DNA of 64,000 nucleotides from Streptomyces canus (GTDB taxonomy: Bacteria > Actinomycetota > Actinomycetes > Streptomycetales > Streptomycetaceae), in the NCBI RefSeq assembly GCF_030816965.1, contig NZ_JAUSYQ010000002.1, positions 6,810,001 through 6,874,000 on the forward strand. The letters are read 5' to 3'. Shown here in pieces: positions 16,980 through 25,892 of this stretch (positions are counted from its first letter, which is position 1; each line of letters starts with the position of its first letter). The position numbers and the translations under genes were made by a program. A model generated the notes under the pieces. That model was not told the origin of the DNA. It saw nothing but the letters and a program-made list of their open reading frames with translations, and made no database searches.

Positions 16980-17069
16980 GGCTCTTATGAGACTGCTTGT
17001 CAGCAAGCTCGTCAATCCCTTGCGCACGACTTGTTGACCCGGCGTCTACGAAGGGGCAGCCTGCGGAAC

Positions 17070-18179
17070 ATGCCGACTTTCGACCTGTACACCACGGATC
17101 CCCGGGACCCCCACTGGCAGGTGCCGGCGACGGGCAAGGCCCGTTTCAGCTGGGAGTACGACGACGGCCGCGACCGCCTCCTCGCCCTCTACCAGAAGGG
17201 CAAGGACAAGCAGTGGGACGGTCAGAAGCGCATCGACTGGAGCCTCGAGGTCGACCCGTACGACCCGCTCGGCACCCCCGACGAGTCCATCTCCGTCTAC
17301 GGCACCAAGTACTGGGCGAAGTTCACCGACCAGGACAAGGGAGAGCTCCGCAAGCACCTCGCCTCCTGGCAGTTCAGCCAGTTCCTGCACGGCGAGCAGG
17401 GCGCGATGGTGTGCGCCGCGCGGATCGTGGAGTCCGTCCCCGACCTCGACGCCAAGCTCTACTCGGCGACCCAGGTGATGGACGAGGCGCGGCACGCGGA
17501 GATCTACGGCCGTTTCCTGCACGAGAAGATCGGGATGCTGTACCCGATCAACGACAACCTCCAGTCGCTGCTGGGCGACACTCTCAGGGACTCGCGCTGG
17601 GACATGCCCTACCTCGGCATGCAGGTCCTCATCGAGGGACTGGCCCTGGCCGCGTTCGGCATGATCCGCGACACGACGGACAAGCCCCTCCCCCAGCAGA
17701 TCCTCGCGTACGTCATGCAGGACGAGGCCCGGCACGTTGCCTTCGGCCGCATGGCGCTGCGCGACTACTACCAGCAGCTTTCCGAGGCCGAACTGCGCGA
17801 ACGTGAGGAGTTCGTCATCGAGGGCTGCTACCTGATGCGTGACCGCCTGCGCGGAGTCGAGGTCCTGGAGAACTTCGGCATCCCGAAGGCGGAGGCCGAG
17901 GAATACGCCGAACGGTCCGAATTCCTCGCCCTCTTCCGCCAGTTGCTCTTCTCCCGGATCGTCCCCTGCGTCAAGGACATCGGCCTGTGGGGCAAGCGTC
18001 TCCAGCAGGCCTACGTCGACATGGGCGTGTTCGAGATGGGCGACTCCAACCTCGACCTCCTCATGGCCCAGGACGAGGAGATCGCGGAGAAGCTGGACGC
18101 CGAGCGGTTCGCGGCCGAGGAGCGGGAGCGGGTCGCCGAGGTGGCGCAGGCCATCGAGGCGGGCGCCACCGAGGAGTGA
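17070..18179 (+). CDS. Ferritin-like di-iron protein
   Basis: A 369-residue helical protein with paired metal-ligand motifs: Glu in QFLHGEQGAMV, the EARH of QVMDEARHAEIYGRF, Glu in VLIEGLAL, and EARH of YVMQDEARHVAFGRMAL. This is the E/E-x-x-H twice pattern of ribonucleotide-reductase-R2-like and long-chain oxidase proteins. The C-terminus is Glu/Ala-rich and probably disordered. The start was chosen at MPTFDLYTTDP; longer open sequence upstream is only the antisense of the AurF-like gene. The two di-iron genes diverge from one short region and may be co-regulated. Confidence 0.8.
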   Translation: MPTFDLYTTDPRDPHWQVPATGKARFSWEYDDGRDRLLALYQKGKDKQWDGQKRIDWSLEVDPYDPLGTPDESISVYGTKYWAKFTDQDKGELRKHLASWQFSQFLHGEQGAMVCAARIVESVPDLDAKLYSATQVMDEARHAEIYGRFLHEKIGMLYPINDNLQSLLGDTLRDSRWDMPYLGMQVLIEGLALAAFGMIRDTTDKPLPQQILAYVMQDEARHVAFGRMALRDYYQQLSEAELREREEFVIEGCYLMRDRLRGVEVLENFGIPKAEAEEYAERSEFLALFRQLLFSRIVPCVKDIGLWGKRLQQAYVDMGVFEMGDSNLDLLMAQDEEIAEKLDAERFAAEERERVAEVAQAIEAGATEE

Positions 18180-18206
18180 CGCATCACCTGCGTGCCGCGA
18201 CAGGCC

Positions 18207-18716
18207 CTAGGCCGGGCAGCCCAGATCGTCGGGGATCGCCGGAGCCGTGAACTGCTCGGCCCCCTGTGCCGGGAACGGCGTCCGCAGGGTGAACGCGTAC
18301 GGTGTGGGCCCGTTCGTGCGCAGGTGCAGCAGGCGGGACTCCGCCTCGGCGACCGTGGGGCGATGGCCGGCCGGGACCCACCACAGGGCCACCATCGCCT
18401 CCTGGACCCGCTTGAAGAACTCCCTGCGGCGGGCGAGCATCTCGCGGTGCCGGCCCTGGTACATGTACGCCGTCAGCGCGTTGGTGTCCCGCCACACCGA
18501 CATGTTGATGATCAGCCACTCGTCGCCGAAGACGGCGATGTCCGTCGCGTCGCCGGACTCGCCCTCCAGTCGCCAGACGAAGCCGTCGGCGCTGTCCGCG
18601 TCGGCGTTCACGGGATCGAGGTTGTCGACGAAGGCCTTCAACTGCGGGGAGTCCAGCGGGGCTTTGAGACGGCCGATGTTCACCTGGGCGAGTTGGTACG
18701 CGTTGGCTCCAGTCAT
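18207..18716 (-). CDS. DUF3291 domain protein
   Basis: A 169-residue protein beginning YQLAQVNIGRLKAPLDSPQL, the typical opening of DUF3291, with VNADADSADGFVWRL, WLIINMSVWRD and GRHREMLARRREFF further on. The fold is a dimeric alpha-beta barrel related to ABM/Dabb monooxygenases, but the function is unknown. It is convergent with the ferritin-like gene, 27 bases away. Confidence 0.88.
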   Translation of the reverse strand: MTGANAYQLAQVNIGRLKAPLDSPQLKAFVDNLDPVNADADSADGFVWRLEGESGDATDIAVFGDEWLIINMSVWRDTNALTAYMYQGRHREMLARRREFFKRVQEAMVALWWVPAGHRPTVAEAESRLLHLRTNGPTPYAFTLRTPFPAQGAEQFTAPAIPDDLGCPA

Positions 18717-18761
18717 GTACCGAACGTTAGGTCGGTGACCGGGCGGGACTCAACCCCCGTC

Positions 18762-20246
18762 TCAATACCTGGAGTTCAGCACCGCCTCCATCACACCTCG
18801 CGCGATCGGCGCCGCCACCCCGCCCCCGGTGATGTCCCCCCGGACCGCCGACGCGTCCTCCACCACCACGGCCACCGCGACCTTCGGCTCCATGTCCCGC
18901 TCGCCCTGCGCCCACGACACGAACCAGGCGTACGGGATCCCGGAGTTGCCGATGCCGTGCTGGGCGGTGCCGGTCTTGCCGCCGACGACGGCGCCCGGGA
19001 TGGCCGCGTTGGTGCCGGTGCCCTCCGTGACCACCTGGGCCATGAGCTCCTTCAGCCGTGCCGCCGTCGCCGGGTACATCGCCTGCCGTACCGGGCGTGA
19101 GCCCGCCGTCGCCACCGTGTCCCCGTCGTCCGTCGTCGTCCGCTCCACCAGATAGGGCGTGCGGATCTGCCCGCCGTTGGCGACCGCCGCCGAGACCATC
19201 GCCATCTGGAGCGGGGTCGCGCGGGTGTTGTACTGGCCGATCGACGACAGGGCCAGCTGAGCCTTGTCGACGGTCGGGTCGAAGGTGCTGCGGGCCACCG
19301 AGAAGGGGATCCGCAGTGAGTTGTCGTTGAAGCCGAAGGCGTGCGCGGTGGCCGTCATGTCACCCACCCCGACCTTCACCCCGAGCTTCGCGAACACCGT
19401 GTTGCACGACCACCGGAAGGCCTCCCGCAGGGACAGGTCCTCGCAGCCCTCGGACTCGTTGGTGAGGGAGGTGGTGGTACCGGGCAGGGTGTACGGCTCC
19501 GGCGAGTCGGTCGGCGCGTCCACGTCCTTGATGACACCCGCGTCCAGCGCAGCCGCCGCGGTGACCACCTTGAACGTGGACCCCGGCGGATAGGTCTGCC
19601 GTACCGCCCGGTTGAGCATGGGCCGGTCCGCGTCCTCGTTGAGCCGGGCCCAGGCCCGGCCCACCCGCGGATCGTTCCCGGACAGCGCCGCGGGGTCGTA
19701 CGAAGGGGAGGACGCCAGCGCGAGCACGCGGCCCGTCGCCGGCTCCACCGCCGCCACCGCGCCCTTGCGGCCGCCGAGCCCGTGGAAGGCGGCCTTCTGT
19801 GCGGCCCTGTTGAGCGTGGTGACGACGTTCCCGCCCGGGTTGCGTCTGCGCGTGAAGTCGTTCCACAGCGGGAACGGTGCCAGCAGAGGGTCCGAGCCGG
19901 AGAGGACCGAGTCCTCGGTGTGCTCCAGGAAGGACGTGCCGTACTCCTGCGAGGCGAAGCCGGTCACCGGCGCGTACAACGGCCCGTCCGTGTACGTCCG
20001 TTCGTAGCGCAACTGCTCCCCGGTGTCCCGGGACCCGGTGACCGGTCGGCCGCCGACCAGGATGTCGCCGCGCTCCCGGCTGTAACGGGCGATGGTTTCG
20101 CGGCGGTTGGCCGGGTTCTCGCCGTGGGCTCGGGCCTGGACGACCTGGACGCGGGTGGCGTTGACGAGGAGCGCCACGAGCAGCAGGGTGCAGAAGCAGG
20201 CGGCGTGCCGGATGTAACGGGCCATACCGGGGCCTCGCGTCGTCAC
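18762..20246 (-). CDS. Class B penicillin-binding protein (transpeptidase)
   Basis: A 494-residue membrane-anchored transpeptidase. One N-terminal helix (ACFCTLLLVALLVNA) is followed by a dimerisation/linker domain and the penicillin-binding domain, with SxxK STFK (near 223), SxN SCN and KTG in GGKTGTAQ. It cross-links peptidoglycan stems and is the usual partner of the SEDS glycosyltransferase encoded just upstream. The start is GTG, overlapping the FtsW/RodA stop by 4 bases (GTGA) with AAAGGAGAA before it; an in-frame ATG 21 bases later is less well placed. Such paralogous pairs in Streptomyces act in sporulation or branching rather than in essential division, by analogy. Confidence 0.93.
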   Translation of the reverse strand: MTTRGPGMARYIRHAACFCTLLLVALLVNATRVQVVQARAHGENPANRRETIARYSRERGDILVGGRPVTGSRDTGEQLRYERTYTDGPLYAPVTGFASQEYGTSFLEHTEDSVLSGSDPLLAPFPLWNDFTRRRNPGGNVVTTLNRAAQKAAFHGLGGRKGAVAAVEPATGRVLALASSPSYDPAALSGNDPRVGRAWARLNEDADRPMLNRAVRQTYPPGSTFKVVTAAAALDAGVIKDVDAPTDSPEPYTLPGTTTSLTNESEGCEDLSLREAFRWSCNTVFAKLGVKVGVGDMTATAHAFGFNDNSLRIPFSVARSTFDPTVDKAQLALSSIGQYNTRATPLQMAMVSAAVANGGQIRTPYLVERTTTDDGDTVATAGSRPVRQAMYPATAARLKELMAQVVTEGTGTNAAIPGAVVGGKTGTAQHGIGNSGIPYAWFVSWAQGERDMEPKVAVAVVVEDASAVRGDITGGGVAAPIARGVMEAVLNSRY

Positions 20247-21604
20247 GGGTTCTCCTTTCCGTCGTACTGGCGGCGGGCCGAGTCGCTCACCCGGATCAGC
20301 AGGGCGACGATCGCCCAGTTGGTGACGACCGACGAGCCGCCCTGCGCGAGGAACGGCATCGCCATGCCGGTGAGCGGGATCAGTCCGCCGACCCCGCCCG
20401 CGATCACGAACACCTGGAGCGCCACGATCGAGGCGAGGCCGGTCGCGAGCAGTCGTCCGAACGGGTCGCGCAGGGCGAGGCCCGCCCGGTAGCCGCGCTC
20501 CACCAGCAGGGCGTACAGCAGGAAGATCGCGGCGAGGCCCGCCAGGCCCAGCTCCTCGCCGGCGGTCGCCAGGATGAAGTCCGACTTCGCGGCGAAGCCG
20601 ATCAGGATGGAGTGGCCGAGCCCGAGCCCGGTGCCGAGGACCCCGCCCGCCGCGAAGGCGAACAGGGACTGCGCGAGCTGGTTCGGCCCCTGGCCCGCCT
20701 CGATCGACGCGAAGGGGTGCAGCCAGTCCTCCACCCTGATGTGCACATGCGGCTCCAGCCGGCCCACGGCGAAGGCGCCGACGGCGGCGAGCAGCAGGCC
20801 CAGCGCGATCCAGCCGGTGAGTCCGGTGGCGACGTACAGCAGAACGACGAACAGCCCGAAGAACAGCAGCGAGGTGCCGAGGTCCCGCTCCAGGACCAGG
20901 ACCCCGACGCTGATCAGCCAGATGGTGAGCAGCGGGCCCAGCACCCGCCCGGTGGGCAGCTGAAGCCCCCACAGCCGCCGCCCCGTGAACGCCAGCGCGT
21001 TCCGGTTGGTCGCGAGATACGCGGCGAAGAACACCGCCAGCAGCACCTTGGCGAACTCGCCCGGCTGGATGGAGAACCCGGCGATCCGGATCCAGATGCG
21101 GGCGCCGTTCACGGAGGGGAAGAGGATCGGGAGGGTCAGCAGGGCCAGTGCGGCGGCGACACAGACGTAGGCGTACCGCTGGAGCACGCGGTGGTCGCGC
21201 AGCATCAGCACGACCACGATGAACAGGGTCACCCCGACCGTGGACCACACGAGCTGGGTGGGGGCCGCGCGGTCGCCGGGTGTCTCCAGGTCGAGCCGGT
21301 AGATCAGGACGAGGCCCAGGCCGTTGAGCAGTACGCCGATCGGCAGCAGGAGCGGATCGGCGTACGACGCCCTCAGACGCACCGCTCCGTGGGCGATGAG
21401 CGCGAGTACGCAGAGCCCGGCGCCGTAACCGGCGGCGCCGGGCGGGACGGAGCCGTTCTTGGCGAGGCCGACAGCGCAGTAGCCGTACACCGACAGCAGG
21501 ACGGCGAGGACGATGAGGGCCAGTTCGATGCCACGGCGCCGGGGCAGGCGTACCGAGGGAGCGGAGGTCTCCGCGGGGGCCACGGTGGTTCCGGCCTTGG
21601 TCAT
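20243..21604 (-). CDS. FtsW/RodA/SpoVE family SEDS glycosyltransferase
   Basis: A 453-residue polytopic membrane protein with about ten hydrophobic helices. SEDS landmarks are GARIWIRIAGFSIQPGEFAKVLLAVFFA, the loop IRVEDWLHPF, GLGLGHSILIGFAAKSDFILATAGEELG and the C-terminal GLIPLTGMAMPFLAQGGSSVVTNW. It polymerises lipid II into glycan strands with a class B PBP. The N-terminal 25 residues are cytoplasmic and Ala/Pro-rich. It forms a two-gene operon with the PBP gene, with a translational overlap. Confidence 0.94.
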   Translation of the reverse strand: MTKAGTTVAPAETSAPSVRLPRRRGIELALIVLAVLLSVYGYCAVGLAKNGSVPPGAAGYGAGLCVLALIAHGAVRLRASYADPLLLPIGVLLNGLGLVLIYRLDLETPGDRAAPTQLVWSTVGVTLFIVVVLMLRDHRVLQRYAYVCVAAALALLTLPILFPSVNGARIWIRIAGFSIQPGEFAKVLLAVFFAAYLATNRNALAFTGRRLWGLQLPTGRVLGPLLTIWLISVGVLVLERDLGTSLLFFGLFVVLLYVATGLTGWIALGLLLAAVGAFAVGRLEPHVHIRVEDWLHPFASIEAGQGPNQLAQSLFAFAAGGVLGTGLGLGHSILIGFAAKSDFILATAGEELGLAGLAAIFLLYALLVERGYRAGLALRDPFGRLLATGLASIVALQVFVIAGGVGGLIPLTGMAMPFLAQGGSSVVTNWAIVALLIRVSDSARRQYDGKENP

Positions 21605-21655
21605 GTCCGGAACTTACCCAAAGAGGACGTAATGTCTCCTAGCGTGCGGGGGATG

Positions 21656-22171
21656 TCAGCACCAGCGTGGCGCCGGTCCGGTGGTCCTGATGTAACGGGC
21701 CGGGCCCCAGGCCCAGGTGCCGTCCGTGAGGAGGTACCACTGGCCGTTGCCCTGGACGCTCTGGCCGTTGGTCTTGCAGAAGATCGTGACGACCTCGCCC
21801 CGGTCGGCCCACCGGATGATCTGACCGCCCCGGTTCGGCGCACTGCGCAGCGCCAGCGAACCGGTCGTCACGACGCCTCTGGACAGGCGGGGGTTGTGGC
21901 CCTGGCCCTGACCCTGGTCCTGGTCCTGACCCTGACCCTGACCCTGGCCCTGGCCCTGGTTCTGGCCCTGGCCCTGGCCCTGGTCCTGGTCCTGGCTGTG
22001 GTTCTGGTCCTCGTTGTGGTTCTGATCCTCGTTCTGATCCTGGTTCTGGTTCTGCCCCCAGTCGTCGCGCGGGTCGTCCGGGTCGTCACCGGCGACGGCG
22101 GGCGTGGCGAGGGCGGTGACGGCGAGGGCGCCGACGGCCACGGCTATGGAGAGACGGGAGCGCAGGGACAT
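21656..22171 (-). CDS. Exported SH3-domain protein with Gln/Asn/Asp-rich linker
   Basis: A 171-residue protein. A signal peptide (about 1-27, LSIAVAVGALAVTALATPAVA) precedes a ~55-residue low-complexity segment made of GQ, NQ, DQ and HN dipeptides (DNA at about 21,895-22,065, hexamer-like repeats of CTGGCC and CTGGTC). The C-terminal ~70 residues form a bacterial SH3-like domain (LALRSAPNRGGQIIRWADRGEVVTIFCKTNGQSVQGNGQWYLLTDGTWAWGPARYI). Such domains often bind cell wall. The linker is unusual in length and purity. It is monocistronic. Confidence 0.85.
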   Translation of the reverse strand: MSLRSRLSIAVAVGALAVTALATPAVAGDDPDDPRDDWGQNQNQDQNEDQNHNEDQNHSQDQDQGQGQGQNQGQGQGQGQGQDQDQGQGQGHNPRLSRGVVTTGSLALRSAPNRGGQIIRWADRGEVVTIFCKTNGQSVQGNGQWYLLTDGTWAWGPARYIRTTGPAPRWC

Positions 22172-22279
22172 GGGGGGACCTCCGTGATGGGAGTGCGAAC
22201 CTGACTATTCGCCACGTTAGGAGCCCCGTACACAGGTCGCCTTTCACACTGAGCCATAGGAGAACCGGCCCAGGGCCGG

Positions 22280-23515
22280 CTACCGCAAGAACAACGTCGC
22301 GACCGCCCCGCCGTTCACCGCGTTGGAAAACGAAAGGCGCGCCCCCAGCACCTCCGCCTGCCCCACCGCGATGGTCAACCCCAGGCCGTGCCCCTTCGAG
22401 ACGCCCTCGGTACGGAACCGCTGCGGCCCGTGCTCGATGAGATACGGCGGAAACCCGTCCCCGTGGTCCCGCACGGTCACCACCGGCCCGTCCACCGTCA
22501 AAGACACCGGCCCCCGGCCGTGCCGATGCGCGTTGACCACCAGATTGCCCAACACCCGCTCCAGCCGCCGCCGATCCGTCTCCACGGCAAGGTCCCGCAC
22601 GACAACGACCTCGGTATCGGTACCGGACGCACGGACCACCCGCTCGGCCAACGCCCCCAAGGGCTCGGTGTCCAGCTCCACGGTTTCCCGCCCGGTGTCC
22701 AGCCGGGAGATCTCCAGCAGATCCTCCGTCAGGGTCCGCAACGCCCCCACGCGATCCCGCACCAGCTCCGTGGGCCGCCCCGGCGGCAACAACTCGGCGG
22801 CCGCGTGCAGCCCGGTCAGAGGCGTCCGCAGCTCATGCGCGACATCCGCCGTGAACCGCTGCTCACTCAGCAGCTTCCCCTGCAGGGACACCGCCATCGA
22901 GTCCAGCGCGACGGCCACCGCGGCCACCTCGTCCTGCGGCCGCGACGGATCCTTCGTACGGGGATCGTCGACCCGCGCGTCGAGGTCGCCCGCACTGATC
23001 CGCCGGGCCACCCGAGCGGTCGTGTGCAGCCGCGTCGTCACCCTGGTGACCGCGAACGCGCCCACCAGCAGCGTCGCCGTGATCGCCAGCGCCGACGACC
23101 ACAGGATCGCCCGGTCGAGCGCCGCGATCGTCCGCGCGTTCTGCGAGTAGTCGACCTCCACGGCCAGCGACCGGTCCCCGTCCACCGGACCCGCCGCCCA
23201 CATCACGGGGCGCCCGCGGTGCACGCCGACCATCGTGCCGCGGTCCCCGGCGACCGCCAGCGCCCGCAACGAGCCCGGCAGGTCCGGCGGATCCACACCG
23301 GCGTCCCACTTCAGCGTGTCCCCGGCCTCGTACGCCTCGGTCGCGTCCTTCAACCGGCTCAGCGCCAGCTCACGGGCCTCACCGACGGTCTGGTTCGTCA
23401 CCGAGACATGCACGAGGACTCCGAGCAGCGCGGCGAGGGCGCAGCACATCACGGTGATGAAGACGGCGGCCTTCACGGCCAGCGTGCCGGACCCGCGGGG
23501 CAGCGCGAGTCTCAT
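22280..23515 (-). CDS. Orphan sensor histidine kinase
   Basis: A 411-residue two-helix membrane kinase. The first helix (AVFITVMCCALAALLGVLVHV) and the second (ALAITATLLVGAFAVTRVTTRL) flank a ~120-residue extracytoplasmic sensor. HAMP, the H-box DVAHELRTPL, N-box LGNLVVNAHRHG, G1 VRDHGDGFP and G2 GHGLGLTIAVG follow. No response regulator is adjacent. It overlaps the upstream lipoprotein gene by ATGA, recalling the CseA-CseC arrangement in which a lipoprotein tunes a kinase, but the genes here are not obviously orthologous. Confidence 0.9.
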   Translation of the reverse strand: MRLALPRGSGTLAVKAAVFITVMCCALAALLGVLVHVSVTNQTVGEARELALSRLKDATEAYEAGDTLKWDAGVDPPDLPGSLRALAVAGDRGTMVGVHRGRPVMWAAGPVDGDRSLAVEVDYSQNARTIAALDRAILWSSALAITATLLVGAFAVTRVTTRLHTTARVARRISAGDLDARVDDPRTKDPSRPQDEVAAVAVALDSMAVSLQGKLLSEQRFTADVAHELRTPLTGLHAAAELLPPGRPTELVRDRVGALRTLTEDLLEISRLDTGRETVELDTEPLGALAERVVRASGTDTEVVVVRDLAVETDRRRLERVLGNLVVNAHRHGRGPVSLTVDGPVVTVRDHGDGFPPYLIEHGPQRFRTEGVSKGHGLGLTIAVGQAEVLGARLSFSNAVNGGAVATLFLR

Positions 23516-24243
23516 CGCGAGCTCGCGGACGGGCCGGGCGCCGGGTTCTGCGCATCCCCGACGGCACGGCTGCCGGTGCGCAGCATCTCGTCGTGGGTGA
23601 GGAGCATCGACTTCTGCTCCGGATCCCAGGTCCACTGGAGCCGGTACTCGTATCCGGCCACCTCGGACGGCGAGCGGATGATCACGGACCGCCCGGCCAG
23701 CTCGACCCCGCTGACCGCGTCCTCCCAGTGCATGACCCGCACGAGCCGGTGCTTCTCGACGGTGAAGACGCGTACGGCGGTGACATTGCCGGGCAGCTGC
23801 CGAAAGCCCAGCGCCAGGTCCTTGTGCCCGTCACCGGTCAGGTCGCGGTAGTACGGCTGGAGGACCGGACACCTCTTCCCGGCCGCTCCCTGCTTCCCGC
23901 AGTCCGCCATCCGGCGGGCCGTCTCGACGTAGCCCCCGTCGGCGTAGCTGCCGGCGTCCTCCTTGATCTCCGCGCGTACGAGAGCGACCGGGTCCACCTC
24001 GAGGATGTCGTCGCCGGGCACCGAGACGCCCGCCACGACCTGCGAGTCCACCTCGCCGATCTCGAACGCCGGGCTGGAGGCGGGCGTCAGCTGCGGCCAC
24101 AGACGGTCGGGGCTGATCGCGGTCGGCGTCGAGCCCGCGCCCACCAGGTCGCCCGCGTCGCCGCAGCCCGACGCGGCCGCGAGCAGCAGGGCGACGGCGG
24201 CGACGGCGCGGGTCGTACGGGGTGCGCGGCGGGCGGGTGGCAC
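23512..24243 (-). CDS. Lipoprotein coupled to a sensor kinase
   Basis: A protein of about 243 residues. An Arg-rich start and hydrophobic stretch end in the lipobox AAASGC, so it should be lipid-anchored outside the cell. The mature part contains DLTGDGHKDLALGF, an FG-GAP/dockerin-like D-x-T-G-D-G-x-x-D motif that may bind calcium. The start was chosen at GTG because AGGAG lies five bases before it; a further-upstream start would give an unlikely 21-residue extension before the signal. The stop overlaps the kinase start by 4 bases, so the two proteins are probably made in step and may work together. Confidence 0.82.
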   Translation of the reverse strand: MPPARRAPRTTRAVAAVALLLAAASGCGDAGDLVGAGSTPTAISPDRLWPQLTPASSPAFEIGEVDSQVVAGVSVPGDDILEVDPVALVRAEIKEDAGSYADGGYVETARRMADCGKQGAAGKRCPVLQPYYRDLTGDGHKDLALGFRQLPGNVTAVRVFTVEKHRLVRVMHWEDAVSGVELAGRSVIIRSPSEVAGYEYRLQWTWDPEQKSMLLTHDEMLRTGSRAVGDAQNPAPGPSASSR

Positions 24244-24354
24244 TGTGCTCCTGGGGTCGGGGCATGCGTCGGGGGCGTGCGCCGGGGGGTGTGTCGGCCC
24301 GACCACCTTATTCGTGTGGAAGTCCTTTTTACGTTCCGGCGTCCCCGGGCCGCA

Positions 24355-24912
24355 CTACTCGGTCAGCTCCTCCAGGAGCCGGGCCGTCGGAAGGCCGGCC
24401 CGGAGGTACTCGACGAACAGTTCGTTGTGCAGCGCCCACGACGAGCGCCGGCTCCGGATCAGCCGGATCGCCTCGTCGGCCGTATGCCCCCTGCGGACCA
24501 GGGCGTGTGCCACGACCAGGCCCGAGCGGTTGTAACCGTGGTAACAGCGGACGAGGACCTTGCGGCCCTCGTCGAGTGCGTCGCTCGCGGCCTGTGCCAG
24601 CCGCATCACGCCCGTGAGCTGGGTCCCGTCCAGCGGGCCGTCCGGAATCGGCCACACGTGGTGCTCGACGCCGGGATCGGGGCCGTGGCCCGGCAGCCGC
24701 AACAGCGTCTGGACGACCTCGAACTCGTCCCGTACGACGGCGAACTCCCGTTGTCCGGACATGCCCTGGAACTCGTGCCCGCCCATCCACAGCCCGGGCA
24801 CGATCTCGTCCCACGCTCTGTCCGGAGCCGGTACATCGGGTTGCTTCCTGCGGGTCCGCAACAGCGCCTCCCAAGCCCCCTGCGCCAAGCCCTGCAACTC
24901 ACGGCAGCTCAC
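24355..24912 (-). CDS. Dual-specificity phosphatase-like protein
   Basis: A protein of about 185 residues with a protein-tyrosine/dual-specificity phosphatase fold. The loop VRCYHGYNRSG carries the C-x5-R signature (Cys123, Arg129), and the upstream HHVWPIPDGPLDG supplies the expected Asp region. The N-terminal 40 residues resemble a short helical leader. The start is uncertain: a GTG at 24912 is used here but no strong ribosome binding site is seen. It is divergent from the NERD gene. The substrate could be a phosphoprotein or a phosphoinositide. Confidence 0.8.
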   Translation of the reverse strand: MSCRELQGLAQGAWEALLRTRRKQPDVPAPDRAWDEIVPGLWMGGHEFQGMSGQREFAVVRDEFEVVQTLLRLPGHGPDPGVEHHVWPIPDGPLDGTQLTGVMRLAQAASDALDEGRKVLVRCYHGYNRSGLVVAHALVRRGHTADEAIRLIRSRRSSWALHNELFVEYLRAGLPTARLLEELTE

Positions 24913-24981
24913 CCCAAAGGTAACCGGCTTCTTGCCTGCGCAGCACCCCGCCTGTTCCCATGGTCCATGGGGTGATGGTGC

Positions 24982-25785
24982 ATGAGCGGACTGCGCGTCG
25001 TACCGACCTGGCGCCATGGTCAGGAGCGGCTGTACGTCTGCCTCACGGACGGCACGAACATCGCCTGGTACGACCGTGAGGCGGCCCGGATCAATCTGCT
25101 GAGAGAGGACCGCAGAGAGGATGTGCTCGATGTCCTCGGGCCCTTCCTGACCGGCCCGGTGGCCGTGGGCCCGCCCCCGGTGCCGACGCCCGCCGAACTG
25201 GCCCGTCTCACCCTCCACCCGGACGACGACCTCGCGCCCAACCGGCCCGGCGAGGCCCTCCAGATCGCCCTGGACCGGGATCCCGGCTCCCCGCACCTGA
25301 TCCGCCGCGACCCCCGTCGGCGCGCGCTGGAGGCGGAACAGACCGTGGGGGAGGCGCTGGACAGCCTCGACGGCGCGGGCTGGCACACCCTGCACTCCGT
25401 CCCGCTGCCCGGTGGCGACCGCGTCCACCATGTGGTGATCGGTCCCGCCGGACTGTTCGCCGTGCACGCGCTGTACGCCCGCAGGCAGCGGGTCACGGTC
25501 GCCGACCCGATGGTCGCCTTCGGTCGCCGCGACCCCCAGCCGCTGCTGCGCCGCGTCCGCGCCGACGCCGACCGTGCCTCCTACGCCCTGACGGCCGAGG
25601 TCCACCCGGTCCTCGCCCTCGTCGGCCCCGCAGCCGTGACGGTCCCCCTCCCGCCCCGTGGGGTCCGCGTCCTCGCGGACACCGACCTCGAAGGCCTCGC
25701 CCGCCTCGGCGGGGTGCTCAAACCGGCGGACGTGGAGGCCCTGCACGCGATGGCACGGGACCGCCACACCTGGACGAAGGTCTGA
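24982..25785 (+). CDS. NERD domain protein
   Basis: A 267-residue soluble protein. The central region (about 110-230), ALEAEQTVGEALDSLDGAGWHTLHSVPLPGGDRVHHVVIGPAGLFAVHALYARR, is a nuclease-related (NERD) domain. In this family the glycine-rich VIGPAGLFAV strand precedes the catalytic Asp/Lys region; here the usual D-x-K is weakly conserved. The N-terminal ~100 residues are specific to actinobacterial members. It lies close to the NHEJ genes ku and ligD-pol, which fits a DNA-processing role, but there is no direct evidence. Confidence 0.8.
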   Translation: MSGLRVVPTWRHGQERLYVCLTDGTNIAWYDREAARINLLREDRREDVLDVLGPFLTGPVAVGPPPVPTPAELARLTLHPDDDLAPNRPGEALQIALDRDPGSPHLIRRDPRRRALEAEQTVGEALDSLDGAGWHTLHSVPLPGGDRVHHVVIGPAGLFAVHALYARRQRVTVADPMVAFGRRDPQPLLRRVRADADRASYALTAEVHPVLALVGPAAVTVPLPPRGVRVLADTDLEGLARLGGVLKPADVEALHAMARDRHTWTKV

Positions 25786-25892
25786 GCCGGGGCGCCTGCC
25801 CTCACCCGGGGGCGCGGGCCTGCGCACGAGCTGAGGCACCGCCGTGCGGGCGCGGCCGGCCACGACCTGCCCGCGGTCGCCCGACGGTGTGT

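Noticed and set aside
16155..17069. N-terminal extension of the ferritin-like protein
   Set aside because: This open sequence is the antisense of the AurF-like gene, and the family starts near MPTFDLY.
21895..22065. Possible CRISPR or satellite array
   Set aside because: The hexamers are in frame and encode a Gln/Asn-rich linker in a protein with signal peptide and SH3 domain.
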